A stretch of 11,383 bases of DNA from Deltaproteobacteria bacterium (lineage in GTDB: Bacteria > Myxococcota_A > UBA9160 > SZUA-336): NCBI GenBank assembly GCA_030673955.1, contig DAOVBF010000009.1, positions 1-11,383 on the forward strand. The letters are read 5' to 3'. This document shows, piece by piece, positions 1-6,350 of this stretch. Every line of letters begins with the position of its first letter. Within the stretch, counting starts at the first letter, position 1. The position numbers and the translations under genes are program-made. Under the pieces are notes generated by a model. It did no database searches and was not told where the DNA came from. It saw only the letters and a list, made by a program, of their open reading frames with translations.

Positions 1-53
1 CGGCAGGCGGGCGTTGCCCGTCCGTTGCCACCAGACCTGTACGTGCCTTGGGT

Positions 54-117
54 GCGGAAGAGTCTCCCGGAGGACCGTCAGAGAGCGCAGCGAAGGTCCG
101 AAGGGGGACTCTTCCGC
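54..117. repeat. Long imperfect palindrome (large hairpin)
   Basis: Bases 54-64 (GCGGAAGAGTC) are the exact reverse complement of 107-117. The stem continues inward through 65/106 (T-G) and 66-68/103-105, giving 15 pairs. Inside it, GGACC (72-76) can pair with GGTCC (95-99). An alternative 6-pair stem joins GGGACT (105-110) to AGTCCC (121-126), so two structures are mutually exclusive. No T-run follows on either strand, so a simple intrinsic terminator is unlikely. A REP-like repeat or a structured RNA is possible. Confidence 0.55.
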
Positions 118-179
118 CCGAGTCCCTGGCGCAAGCCGCACGTCGGTGCGGCGCGCAGCGAGCCGAAGGCGAGCGGAGT

Positions 180-214
180 GCGGGTGGCGCAAGCCGCCTT
201 GCGCCGGGACCCGC
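180..214. terminator. Probable terminator hairpin at the convergent boundary
   Basis: GCGGGT (180-185) pairs with ACCCGC (209-214), and GGCGCAAG (186-193) pairs with CTTGCGCC (198-205) around a CCGC loop, with a three-base bulge at 206-208. On the plus strand the stem is followed by TTGTT, so it could end a rightward transcript entering from outside the window. On the minus strand it begins four bases after the acetyltransferase stop codon, so it may also end the RNase G transcript, although no T-run follows in that direction. Confidence 0.5.
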
Positions 215-217
215 TTG

Positions 218-697
218 TTATGAGTCTTCCAGCTCGGCCCTGTGCGTGACCAGGAGCGGAGGGGCGCCCGTGCGAGCGAAAAAGCGCTGCGCGTCGGGCT
301 GCTCAACGGGAACCGCAACACGGTACTCGGTGAGCCCGTGGGAGCCGAACCACTCCTTGCAATACTCCAGCAGGCGCGAGCCGATTCCCTCGCGGCGGCG
401 GTCCTCGCGAACCACCAGGTCCACGATCATTCCGAACTTGGGCGGCTCGTAGATCGGATCGTTGGTCTCGATCTGTGCGTGCAGGTATCCCAGGATCTTT
501 CCCTGCTCCTCCGCCACAAAAAAGGCGGTTCGCGGATCGGCGAGGATGACCTCGCGGTGCTCTCGTACGACCTGCGGCCCGTCCTTGCTGGGTGTGAGCC
601 GCGGATCGACCTTGGCCTGGAGTTCGCGCAGGCTCTGCCATAGCCCCTGGATGGGTTCGAGATCACGCCGGCCGGCCTTCCGAATGAGTACGCTCAT
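218..697 (-). CDS. GNAT-family N-acetyltransferase
   Basis: A 159-residue protein of typical single-domain GNAT length. Such enzymes transfer an acetyl group from acetyl-CoA to an amine on a small molecule or protein; the substrate here cannot be told. The acetyl-CoA pyrophosphate-binding motif A is clear: strand 'GMIVDLVV' (89-96) leads into R-R-E-G-I-G (101-106) and the helix SRLLEYCKEW. The N-terminal IRKAGRRDLEPI is the usual first strand and helix, and 'FFVAEEQGKILGYL' (59-72) fits strands 2-3. Its ATG overlaps the RNase G stop codon as ATGA (694-697), so the two are probably co-transcribed and translationally coupled. The stop is TAA, followed at once by a hairpin. RimI-like protein acetylation is possible but unsupported by anything specific. 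Confidence 0.88.
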   Translation of the reverse strand: MSVLIRKAGRRDLEPIQGLWQSLRELQAKVDPRLTPSKDGPQVVREHREVILADPRTAFFVAEEQGKILGYLHAQIETNDPIYEPPKFGMIVDLVVREDRRREGIGSRLLEYCKEWFGSHGLTEYRVAVPVEQPDAQRFFARTGAPPLLVTHRAELEDS

Positions 698-2208
698 GAC
701 GTCGTCGTGATCTCGAATTGCTCGTGGTGGAAGCTGGACACTGCGAGGAGCATGACATTGCGCCCAATCTTGTTCTCCACCTTCTGGAGGGACTCTCTCT
801 CCCCGCCTTCGAGAAGCGCGATCACGTCCGGGTGGGCCTTGAGCAGGAACTTCTCGCCGATCAGATGGCCCGCAGCCTTCGGTAGCTCACGGAAGATCTT
901 GTGGCAGATGGTCCGGCCCGACTGGATGTAGCCTCGACCCTCACAGTCCGGACAGGGCTCGCAGAGTTGCTGGACGAGGTTCTCGCGCGTGCGCTTACGA
1001 GTCATCTCGATCAGGCCCAGCTCGGAGATCTTGAGCAGATTGACCTTCGTCTTGTCCTCGCGCAGCGCGTCCAGCTGCGCGCGGTAGACCTTCTCGCGAT
1101 TCGCGGCGAGCTCCATATCGATCAGATCGAGGATGATGAGCCCCCCGATGTTGCGTAAGCGGATCTGGTGGACGATCTCCCGCACGGCCTCGAGATTGGT
1201 CTTGAGAATGGTCTCTTCGAGGTTTCGGCTCTTCCCACCCGTGAAGCGGCCGGTATTCACATCGATCGCGGTGAGGGCCTCGGACTGATTGATGACCAGG
1301 TAGCCCCCCGACTTGAGCCACACCTTGACCCCGAGCGCCTCCTCGATCTGCGCTTCGATCCGATGGGCGTCAAAGAGCGGCTGGTCGCCTTTGTAGTGCA
1401 CGATCTTGGGGCGCGGAGCCGCCATGAAGCGGTTCACGAACTCCTGCATCTCGCCGTAGGCGTCGGCGTCATCGACGATGACTTGCTTGGTCTCATGGGT
1501 GGTGAGGTCGCGCAGGACCCGCAGGTGCAGGGGTGGCTCCTCGTAGACGCGGGCCGGGATCTCGGTGAGCTCCTCCCGCCTCTTCTGGATCTGTGCCCAG
1601 CGGTCGGTGAGGTACTCGATATCGGCCTTGATATCGGCCTCGCTCACCCCGTGGGAGACCGTTCGCACGATGAAGCCCAGCTCCCTTGGCCGGAGCTTCT
1701 CCACGATGGCCCTGAGCCTTCGCCGCTCGCGGTCACTCTCGATGCGGCGCGAGACACCCACCCGCTGTACGAACGGCATCAGGACCAGGTGGCGGCCGGC
1801 CAGCGAGACGCGCGAGGTGATCCGTGCGCCCTTGGTGCCGAGCGGCTCTTTGGCCACTTGCACCAGGACCTCATGCCCCTCCTCGAGCAGGTCCTGGATT
1901 TGGGGGGTTATGCCCCGCTGCGCTGTTCCCGCTCGGCGTCGATCGTTGGACTCGTCGTCCTCCAGGTCGACGTCGTCGAGATCCGCGCGGTAGTCCGCGA
2001 CGTACAGGAATCCGGCGCGCTCGAGTCCGATGTCCACAAACGCGGCCTGCATCCCCGGCAGGACTCGCGTGACCCTACCCTTGTAGATGCCTCCCCCGAC
2101 GCCGCGTTCCGTGCTGCGTTCGATGTAGAGTTCTACGGCCTGGTCCGACTCGCGAACCGCGACCCGCGTTTCGCGCGGGCCCGCGTTCACGAGAATCTCG
2201 TTTCGCAT
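694..2208 (-). CDS. rng: Ribonuclease G (RNase E/G family endoribonuclease)
   Basis: A 504-residue single-strand-specific endoribonuclease that processes rRNA and decays mRNA in the cytoplasm. The length fits RNase G (about 490 in E. coli); there is no long RNase E C-terminal scaffold. An S1-like domain starts near residue 36 (GGGIYKGRVTRVLPGMQAAF). The 5'-sensor/RNase H-like part contains PLGTKGARIT (122-131) and GVSRRIE (151-157). The catalytic metal-binding aspartates lie in AIDVNTGRFTGG (D316) and in ILDLIDM (DLID, 361-364). The Zn-link is C419-P-D-C422, followed by EGRG. The ATG at 2208 is chosen because MRNEILVN is the family N-terminus and an AAAGGGG ribosome site lies just upstream. 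In-frame codons reach back to 2502 but look non-coding. It is divergent from selA and overlaps the acetyltransferase gene by 4 bases. Confidence 0.95.
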   Translation of the reverse strand: MRNEILVNAGPRETRVAVRESDQAVELYIERSTERGVGGGIYKGRVTRVLPGMQAAFVDIGLERAGFLYVADYRADLDDVDLEDDESNDRRRAGTAQRGITPQIQDLLEEGHEVLVQVAKEPLGTKGARITSRVSLAGRHLVLMPFVQRVGVSRRIESDRERRRLRAIVEKLRPRELGFIVRTVSHGVSEADIKADIEYLTDRWAQIQKRREELTEIPARVYEEPPLHLRVLRDLTTHETKQVIVDDADAYGEMQEFVNRFMAAPRPKIVHYKGDQPLFDAHRIEAQIEEALGVKVWLKSGGYLVINQSEALTAIDVNTGRFTGGKSRNLEETILKTNLEAVREIVHQIRLRNIGGLIILDLIDMELAANREKVYRAQLDALREDKTKVNLLKISELGLIEMTRKRTRENLVQQLCEPCPDCEGRGYIQSGRTICHKIFRELPKAAGHLIGEKFLLKAHPDVIALLEGGERESLQKVENKIGRNVMLLAVSSFHHEQFEITTTS

Positions 2209-2370
2209 TCTCAACCCCTTTCGGGTGTTCGTCCACAACCTGGCGGGCCCCGCGGAGCGAGTCGCTGCAAAACGCAGGGGGCGTCGGGTCGGGTGGTGTG
2301 ATGATCGGTACGGAGATTGCTGACTGCATATTTCGCTAAAAATGTAAGCGGGGCATCTCCCCACAGAGCC

Positions 2371-2389
2371 TCCAGGAGAGCCTCCTGGA
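2371..2389. repeat. Perfect 8-bp inverted repeat
   Basis: TCCAGGAG (2371-2378) and CTCCTGGA (2382-2389) form a perfect stem around AGC. It overlaps a 9-base direct repeat, AGAGCCTCC, at 2365-2373 and 2377-2385. No T-run follows on either strand, so a terminator is not supported. Its place between divergent genes makes an operator-like or 5'-leader element possible. Confidence 0.4.
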
Positions 2390-2467
2390 CGCTTCGTGTG
2401 GCGCCCCGTCCGCCGCTCGGGAATCCGGTAAACTGGGACCCCTGCTCGAGCAGCAGCTTTCTTGGTT

Positions 2468-2472
2468 AGGGA
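2468..2472 (+). promoter_or_regulatory. Ribosome binding site deciding the selA start
   Basis: AGGGA lies 7 bases before the GTG at 2480. The alternative upstream start, TTG at 2462, has only GAGCAGCAGC before it, with no purine-rich Shine-Dalgarno match. This is why the GTG is preferred. Confidence 0.5.
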
Positions 2473-2479
2473 CACCGTA

Positions 2480-3862
2480 GTGGACCAAGCGGATGGGGTC
2501 AATGCACGTTTTCGCCAACTTCCGGCGGTGGATCAGCTGGTTGAGCGCGCGGGGGAGGGCACCGGATTGGCCCGCTGGAGCCTTCTGGCGGCGGTACGGA
2601 GTGTCCTGGAGTCCACACGAGCGGCCATGCTCGCCGGCTCGGAGAACCTCGATGTCGATCTCGACGCCCTGGCCGAGCGCGCGAGCGAGCTTGCCCGGCG
2701 CCTCGAGCGTCCCTTTCCTCGGCGCGTCCTGAACGCAACGGGCGTGGTGCTCCACACGAATTGGGGCCGTGCGCCCCTGGCACGGGACGCGGCGCATGCG
2801 GCAGCGGCAGCAGCGGCCAGCTATGGCGATCTGGAGCTGGATCTGGAGACCGGTGAGCGCGGCTCGCGGCTCGTCCGCGTGAGCGAGCTGCTCCGTCTGC
2901 TGTCCGGGGCCGAGGGGGCGCTCGTGGTCAACAACAATGCGGCCGCGGTGCTCCTCGCGGTGGACGCGCTGGCGGCGGGCCGAGAGGTTGTCCTCTCGCG
3001 TGGCGAGCTGATCGAGATTGGGGGCTCCTTTCGTCTGCCTGAGATCCTGGGGTCGAGCCGGGCGCGTCTGCGCGAAGTCGGTACCACTAACCGCACCTAC
3101 CTGAGCGATTACCGCGAGGCGATCGGTCCCGACACGGGCCTCATACTCAAGGTGCACCGCAGCAACTTCGAGATCCACGGCTTCACTTGTGAAGCGACCC
3201 TGCGCGAGCTGGCGCCCCTCGCGCGCGAGCGGGGGGTGCCACTCGTCGACGACCGCGGCAGCGGAACCTTTGTTGACCTGCGGCCCTACGGGATCCCGGA
3301 GAGCGAGGCGTGGACGGGGCTGCGGGAGGGCGCGGATCTGGTGCTCTTCAGCGGCGACAAGTTGCTGGGCGGGCCACAGGCTGGGATCGTCCTCGGAAAC
3401 CGGGAGCTGGTCGAACGCATGCAGCGGAGCCCGCTGGCCCGCGCGCTGCGGGTCGACAAGCTCACGTTGGCGTCGCTTGCCTGGACCCTCCAGACCTTGT
3501 TGGCAGGGCGTGGGCAGGAAAGTCTTCCGGTGCTCCGGATGCTGCTTGCCCCGCAGGCGGAGCTGCAGGCTCGCGCCGAGCAGCTCGCGAAGGCGCTCGC
3601 GAGGCAGGGCTGGCCGCAGGTCTCAGTGGAGTTGCAGGGCTCCGTTGTCGGTGGCGGAACCCTGCCGGAGCTCGAGCTCAACGGGCCGGTGGTACGGCTC
3701 GAGCCGGACGGATCGGCCGAGCAGCTGGTGTGCAGGCTGCGTCGAGCCGATCCACCCGTGCTAGTGCGCGTGCACAAGGATGCGGTGCTGCTCGATCCGA
3801 GAACACTAGCGGATGCGGAGTTAGACGCCGTTGTTGCGGCATTTGCATCGGTCTTAGATTGA
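2480..3862 (+). CDS. selA: L-seryl-tRNA(Sec) selenium transferase (SelA)
   Basis: A PLP-dependent enzyme that converts Ser-tRNA(Sec) to Sec-tRNA(Sec) using selenophosphate, the committed step of bacterial selenocysteine synthesis. From GTG 2480 it has 460 residues, close to E. coli SelA (463); a TTG at 2462 would add six. An N-terminal tRNA-binding helical region (about 1-75) is followed by the fold-type-I core: NATGVVLHTN (85-94), VNNNAAAVLL (about 150-159), EIGGSF (179-184), VGTTNRT (200-206) and HRSNF (226-230). The PLP lysine is K294 in SGDKLLGGPQAG. One small change from the usual motif is HTNWGRAPL where Leu is common after HTN. It starts a rightward run; the HNH gene follows after 31 bases. 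No selB, selC or selD is in the window, so those must lie elsewhere. The gene implies that the organism makes selenoproteins. Confidence 0.95.
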   Translation: MDQADGVNARFRQLPAVDQLVERAGEGTGLARWSLLAAVRSVLESTRAAMLAGSENLDVDLDALAERASELARRLERPFPRRVLNATGVVLHTNWGRAPLARDAAHAAAAAAASYGDLELDLETGERGSRLVRVSELLRLLSGAEGALVVNNNAAAVLLAVDALAAGREVVLSRGELIEIGGSFRLPEILGSSRARLREVGTTNRTYLSDYREAIGPDTGLILKVHRSNFEIHGFTCEATLRELAPLARERGVPLVDDRGSGTFVDLRPYGIPESEAWTGLREGADLVLFSGDKLLGGPQAGIVLGNRELVERMQRSPLARALRVDKLTLASLAWTLQTLLAGRGQESLPVLRMLLAPQAELQARAEQLAKALARQGWPQVSVELQGSVVGGGTLPELELNGPVVRLEPDGSAEQLVCRLRRADPPVLVRVHKDAVLLDPRTLADAELDAVVAAFASVLD

Positions 3863-3893
3863 TCGAACTTCTTGAAGGGGCTAAGTTTTTTCC

Positions 3894-4493
3894 GTGCTGG
3901 ACGCGCCTGTTCTGGTCCTGAACCGCTCTTATCTCCCGATCCACGTGACGTCGGTTCGGAGAGCGTATTGTCTGCTGTATCAGGGCATCGCGAAGGCCGT
4001 AAACGAGCAGTACCAGACTTTTGACTTCGATTCCTGGCGGGGGCTCAGGGTGCGCGTGGGGGACGACGCGACCGGGATCGTGGGGGGTCTGATTCGAGTG
4101 CCTCGCGTCATTCTCTTGGCAGCTTTTGACTGGGTGCCCAAGCGGCACGTGCGCTTCAGCCGTGTAAACATCTACGCGCGCGATGCGAATACCTGTCTGT
4201 ACTGTGGCCAGCGGATGGCGCGCTCGAAGCTCAATCTCGACCACGTCGTGCCTCGTTCCCAGGGCGGGCGGAGCACGTGGGAGAACGTCGTCTGCTGTTG
4301 CCGGGACTGCAATCGACGCAAAGGTGGACGGACGCCCGTGCAAGCGGGGATGCGCTTGATACGAAGGCCCACCAAGCCGCGCTGGACGCCGGTCCTGGGT
4401 GTGTTGGGCGGTCGTGAAGGCCACCCCGAGTGGAGGCCATTCCTGAGTGTCGTCGATGCGTCTTACTGGAACGCCGAGCTGGTTGAGTATTAG
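3894..4493 (+). CDS. HNH endonuclease family protein
   Basis: A 199-residue protein. The N-terminus (PVLVLNRSYLPIHVTSVRRAYCLLYQG) matches the conserved head of a widespread family of stand-alone HNH proteins. The C-terminal half has a zinc-bound HNH site: C101-x-x-C104, D116-H117 (LDHVVPRSQGG), N131, and C136-x-x-C139-N140. These are the residues expected for a beta-beta-alpha-metal nuclease, so it is probably catalytically intact. The cellular role of this family is not established, and a DNA repair or nicking role would be a guess. The start is GTG at 3894; the only purine-rich site, GAAGGGG (3874-3880), is 13 bases away, which is long. Its 3' end overlaps the longest version of the next gene by 47 bases. 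There is no intron, intein or restriction context to suggest a homing or restriction enzyme. Confidence 0.85.
   Translation: MLDAPVLVLNRSYLPIHVTSVRRAYCLLYQGIAKAVNEQYQTFDFDSWRGLRVRVGDDATGIVGGLIRVPRVILLAAFDWVPKRHVRFSRVNIYARDANTCLYCGQRMARSKLNLDHVVPRSQGGRSTWENVVCCCRDCNRRKGGRTPVQAGMRLIRRPTKPRWTPVLGVLGGREGHPEWRPFLSVVDASYWNAELVEY
4432..4436 (+). promoter_or_regulatory. Possible ribosome binding site inside the HNH gene
   Basis: GGAGG lies 10 bases before the GTG at 4447, inside the HNH coding sequence. It is the main argument for the long form of the downstream ATPase. The later candidate start, TTG 4531, has no comparable site. Confidence 0.4.
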
Positions 4494-5445
4494 GCGGCGC
4501 GCCGCGGTTCCGCACTGCGGCGACACTGGCTTGGGTGACAGGCCGGGGCCCGCCCGGCGAATCTGGGCGATCGGCGGCGGCAAGGGCGGTATCGGAAAGA
4601 GCTTTCTCGCGGTTAACCTGGCGACGGTGGCTGCCCGCACGGGCTGCCGCGTGCTGCTGGTTGACGCGGATCTCGGCGGAGCGAACCTGCATACCTGCCT
4701 GGGGATGCGCAGCGGCGACCGTGTGAACCTTTCGGACTACCTGCAGGACCGCGTCGTCGACCTCGAGAAGGCCGCGATTGAGACGCCCGTCCCGGGCCTG
4801 CGGCTCATCATGGGTACGCTGGGACACACGGGCACCGCGGAGACGAGCCGCGAGCAGCGCGAGCACCTCTTCCAGGCGGTGAGCGAGCTCCCTGTGGATA
4901 TCGTGGTCTTCGATTTGGCGGCGGGCGCAAGCCGCGCGACGTTGGACTTCTTCCTGGAGACGGATGAGGGGGTGCTCATGGCGACGCCCGAGCCGACCTC
5001 GATCGAGAACGTGTACGCGTTCCTGCGGGGCGCCTTCTACCGGCGACTCGCGCGGGCCATGAGTACTTCGCCCATCCGAGATCTCGTGCGTGACGCCATG
5101 GACCGGCGGAATGAGTGTGGGATCCGGACACCGATCGACCTGTTGCAGGAAATCGACCGTATCGACGGGGATGAAGGGTCCAGGTTCCGGCAGGTGCTGC
5201 ACGAATTCCGTCCACGTCTCGTGGTGAACCAGGTGAGGAACAGCGAAGAGGTCAAGTTGGGCTTCTCGATCCGCAGCGTCTGTCGGAAGTTTTTCGGAAT
5301 CGATGTGGAGTACGTCGGCTACATCAACTTCGACGACTCTGTCTGGCGGTCGATGAAGGAGTGTCGCCCCCTGGTGCTGGCGTATCCCCAGTCCGATGCG
5401 GCACTCTATGTCCGCCGCATTGTGAGTAAGATGTTGGGGACTTGA
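4447..5445 (+). CDS. MinD/ParA-superfamily ATPase (FlhG-like)
   Basis: A 332-residue P-loop ATPase of the SIMIBI class. The deviant Walker A motif GGGKGGIGKS (43-52) has the signature lysine K46 as well as K51. The switch I/Walker A' part is VLLVDADLGGANLH (D73, D75), and FDLAAGASRATLDFFL followed by ATPEPTSIENVYAF is the Walker B/switch II region typical of FlhG/YlxH-like MinD proteins. Such ATPases dimerise with ATP and position cell structures, DNA or flagella. No flagellar, chromosome-partition or min genes are nearby, so the cargo is unknown. The first ~38 residues look non-conserved; a TTG at 4531 would give 304 residues starting close to the nucleotide-binding core and would remove the 47-base overlap with the HNH gene. 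The next gene starts 3 bases after the stop, so a partnership with the J-like/HTH protein is likely. Confidence 0.87.
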   Translation: MSSMRLTGTPSWLSIRRRAAVPHCGDTGLGDRPGPARRIWAIGGGKGGIGKSFLAVNLATVAARTGCRVLLVDADLGGANLHTCLGMRSGDRVNLSDYLQDRVVDLEKAAIETPVPGLRLIMGTLGHTGTAETSREQREHLFQAVSELPVDIVVFDLAAGASRATLDFFLETDEGVLMATPEPTSIENVYAFLRGAFYRRLARAMSTSPIRDLVRDAMDRRNECGIRTPIDLLQEIDRIDGDEGSRFRQVLHEFRPRLVVNQVRNSEEVKLGFSIRSVCRKFFGIDVEYVGYINFDDSVWRSMKECRPLVLAYPQSDAALYVRRIVSKMLGT

Positions 5446-5448
5446 CTC

Positions 5449-6084
5449 ATGCGACCCTTGATGGATCAGAATTTCTACGAGACCCTGGAGGTTCCTCAGG
5501 ATGCGACCCTCCAGTCCATCGAACGCGCCTACCGCATCGCGCGCGCCACCTACCAGCCGACTTCCGCGGCGACCTACTCGGTCTTCTCTGAGGAAGAGAA
5601 CACCGAGATCCTGCGCCGGGTCGAGGAGGCCTACGCGGTGCTCTCGCAGGCGAGGCTCCGACGCGAGTACGACGCCCGCCTGCGGCGCGAGCAGCTCGGT
5701 GATCGGCCGCGCCCGCCGCGCGAACCGGCGCCCCCCCCTGCGCCCTCACCACCCGCTGCACGAGCGCCGAGCGCGCCCCCTTTTACGCAGGTTGAGTTCG
5801 ATCTGCATGAGCCCGTGGAGCCGGAGGACGAGGTTTATGACGGTCCGGTGCTGCGCCGAATCCGCATGAGCCGCGGTGTCGAGCTCGAGGAGATCTCGGT
5901 GCTCACGAAGGTCAGCGAATTATATCTACAGTTCATCGAAGCTAACCGCTATGATGATCTTCCTGCGCCCGTCTACCTGAAAGGCTTCCTGAGGGTCTTC
6001 GCGCAGTGCTTGAAACTCGACCCGCGGCAGGTTACGGAGAGCTACATGCAACGCTATCACCAGAGCGGTCGGAGATCGTCGTAG
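5449..6084 (+). CDS. J-like domain (no HPD) fused to a RodZ-type HTH_25 domain
   Basis: A 211-residue cytoplasmic protein with no membrane segment. Residues 8-80 look like a DnaJ J-domain (NFYETLEVPQDAT, AYRIARATYQP, EEAYAVLSQARLRREYD). The HPD tripeptide needed to stimulate DnaK ATPase is replaced by Q36-P37-T38, so classical co-chaperone activity is unlikely. Residues 86-112 are a Pro/Ala-rich linker. Residues 132-205 are a helix-turn-helix of the RodZ N-terminal (HTH_25) type: LRRIRMSRGVELEEIS, LYLQFIEANRYDDLPAPVYLKGFLRVFAQCLKLDP. Unlike RodZ it lacks a transmembrane helix and periplasmic domain. GGGGA (5436-5440) sits 8 bases before the ATG at 5449; ATG 5461 is an alternative. It is tightly linked to the ATPase upstream and may be its DNA- or protein-binding partner (inference). 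Confidence 0.85.
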   Translation: MRPLMDQNFYETLEVPQDATLQSIERAYRIARATYQPTSAATYSVFSEEENTEILRRVEEAYAVLSQARLRREYDARLRREQLGDRPRPPREPAPPPAPSPPAARAPSAPPFTQVEFDLHEPVEPEDEVYDGPVLRRIRMSRGVELEEISVLTKVSELYLQFIEANRYDDLPAPVYLKGFLRVFAQCLKLDPRQVTESYMQRYHQSGRRSS

Positions 6085-6350
6085 TGGAGAAGATTCGCGA
6101 CCCGGAACGCGCCCGTCGCATGGCGCGCGTGCTCTGCTCTGATATCGTGGTGTATGGGGGCGATCAGGTCCGAATCGGTCTCGAGAAGGATGATCTCTTC
6201 GAGCGCTTGCAGGGCGAGATCGAGCAGGCCCGCGTCTTCTATCAACAGCGCGTCGACCCGACGTTGCTCGATGCGGAACGTATTTTCAACTTCGCGCTCG
6301 TCGACGTGCTCGTTGCTGGAAATCGAAGGGTGAGCACCTCCATCTGGTGA
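6084..6350 (+). CDS. Small conserved-looking hypothetical protein
   Basis: An 88-residue soluble protein. It is not recognised as a characterised family, but the pattern RDPERARRMARVLCSDIVVY (5-24) followed by an acidic/basic helical stretch (EKDDLFERLQGEIEQARVFYQQRV, 34-57) resembles short hypothetical proteins I associate with deltaproteobacteria; that resemblance is from memory only. No signal peptide, membrane helix or metal motif is visible. The GTG at 6084 is chosen because it overlaps the preceding TAG by one base (TAGTG) and has GGAG (6071-6074) 9 bases upstream. A TTG at 6006 would extend it by 26 residues into the previous gene in a different frame, which is unlikely. The stop overlaps the rluD start by 4 bases. 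Confidence 0.72.
   Translation: MEKIRDPERARRMARVLCSDIVVYGGDQVRIGLEKDDLFERLQGEIEQARVFYQQRVDPTLLDAERIFNFALVDVLVAGNRRVSTSIW

Larger units (their letters stand above)
1..217. other. Non-coding, highly structured left-edge region
   Basis: All three plus-strand frames, and most minus-strand frames, are open here simply because the DNA is GC-rich. None of the translations resembles a known protein. What can be seen is a dense series of inverted repeats: a 7-pair hairpin at 6-22 (one G-T pair), a 15-pair stem at 54-68/103-117, a 7-pair hairpin with a four-base loop at 135-152, and a two-part stem at 180-214. The motif GCGCAGCGA followed closely by CCGAAGG appears twice (from 85 and from 153), and TGGCGCAAGCCGC appears at 127-139 and 185-197. 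This looks like a repeat-derived or terminator-rich intergenic region. The 3' end of a gene from the left cannot be ruled out. Confidence 0.5.
2209..2479. other. Divergent intergenic region between rng and selA
   Basis: It must carry promoters for both directions, but I could not identify a convincing -35/-10 pair for either. The only recognisable structure is a pair of adjacent hairpins: GGGG-CATCT-CCCC (2350-2362) and a perfect 8-pair stem (2371-2389). The part from about 2310 to 2350 is noticeably richer in A+T than its surroundings, which would suit a promoter. No tRNA-Sec (selC) cloverleaf was recognised here. Confidence 0.6.

Noticed and set aside
48..452. A 134-codon plus-strand frame at the left edge
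   Set aside because: It runs through hairpins and then antisense through the acetyltransferase gene; its composition is low-complexity and no family is recognisable.
1168..2301. A 377-codon open frame antisense to the RNase G gene
   Set aside because: It mirrors the codon structure of rng on the other strand and shows only low-complexity sequence.
2429..2434. TAAACT as the -10 box of a selA promoter
   Set aside because: No -35-like hexamer lies 16-18 bases upstream; the sequence there is GC-rich and unlike TTGACA.
2336..3178. A 280-codon minus-strand frame overlapping selA
   Set aside because: It lies on the complement of a clear selA coding region and its translation shows no family motifs.
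3866..3891. AACTT...AAGTT followed by six T residues between selA and the HNH gene, as an intrinsic terminator
   Set aside because: The stem is only five AT-rich pairs with a 12-base loop, so it is too weak to support a terminator call, and the next gene starts three bases after the T-run.
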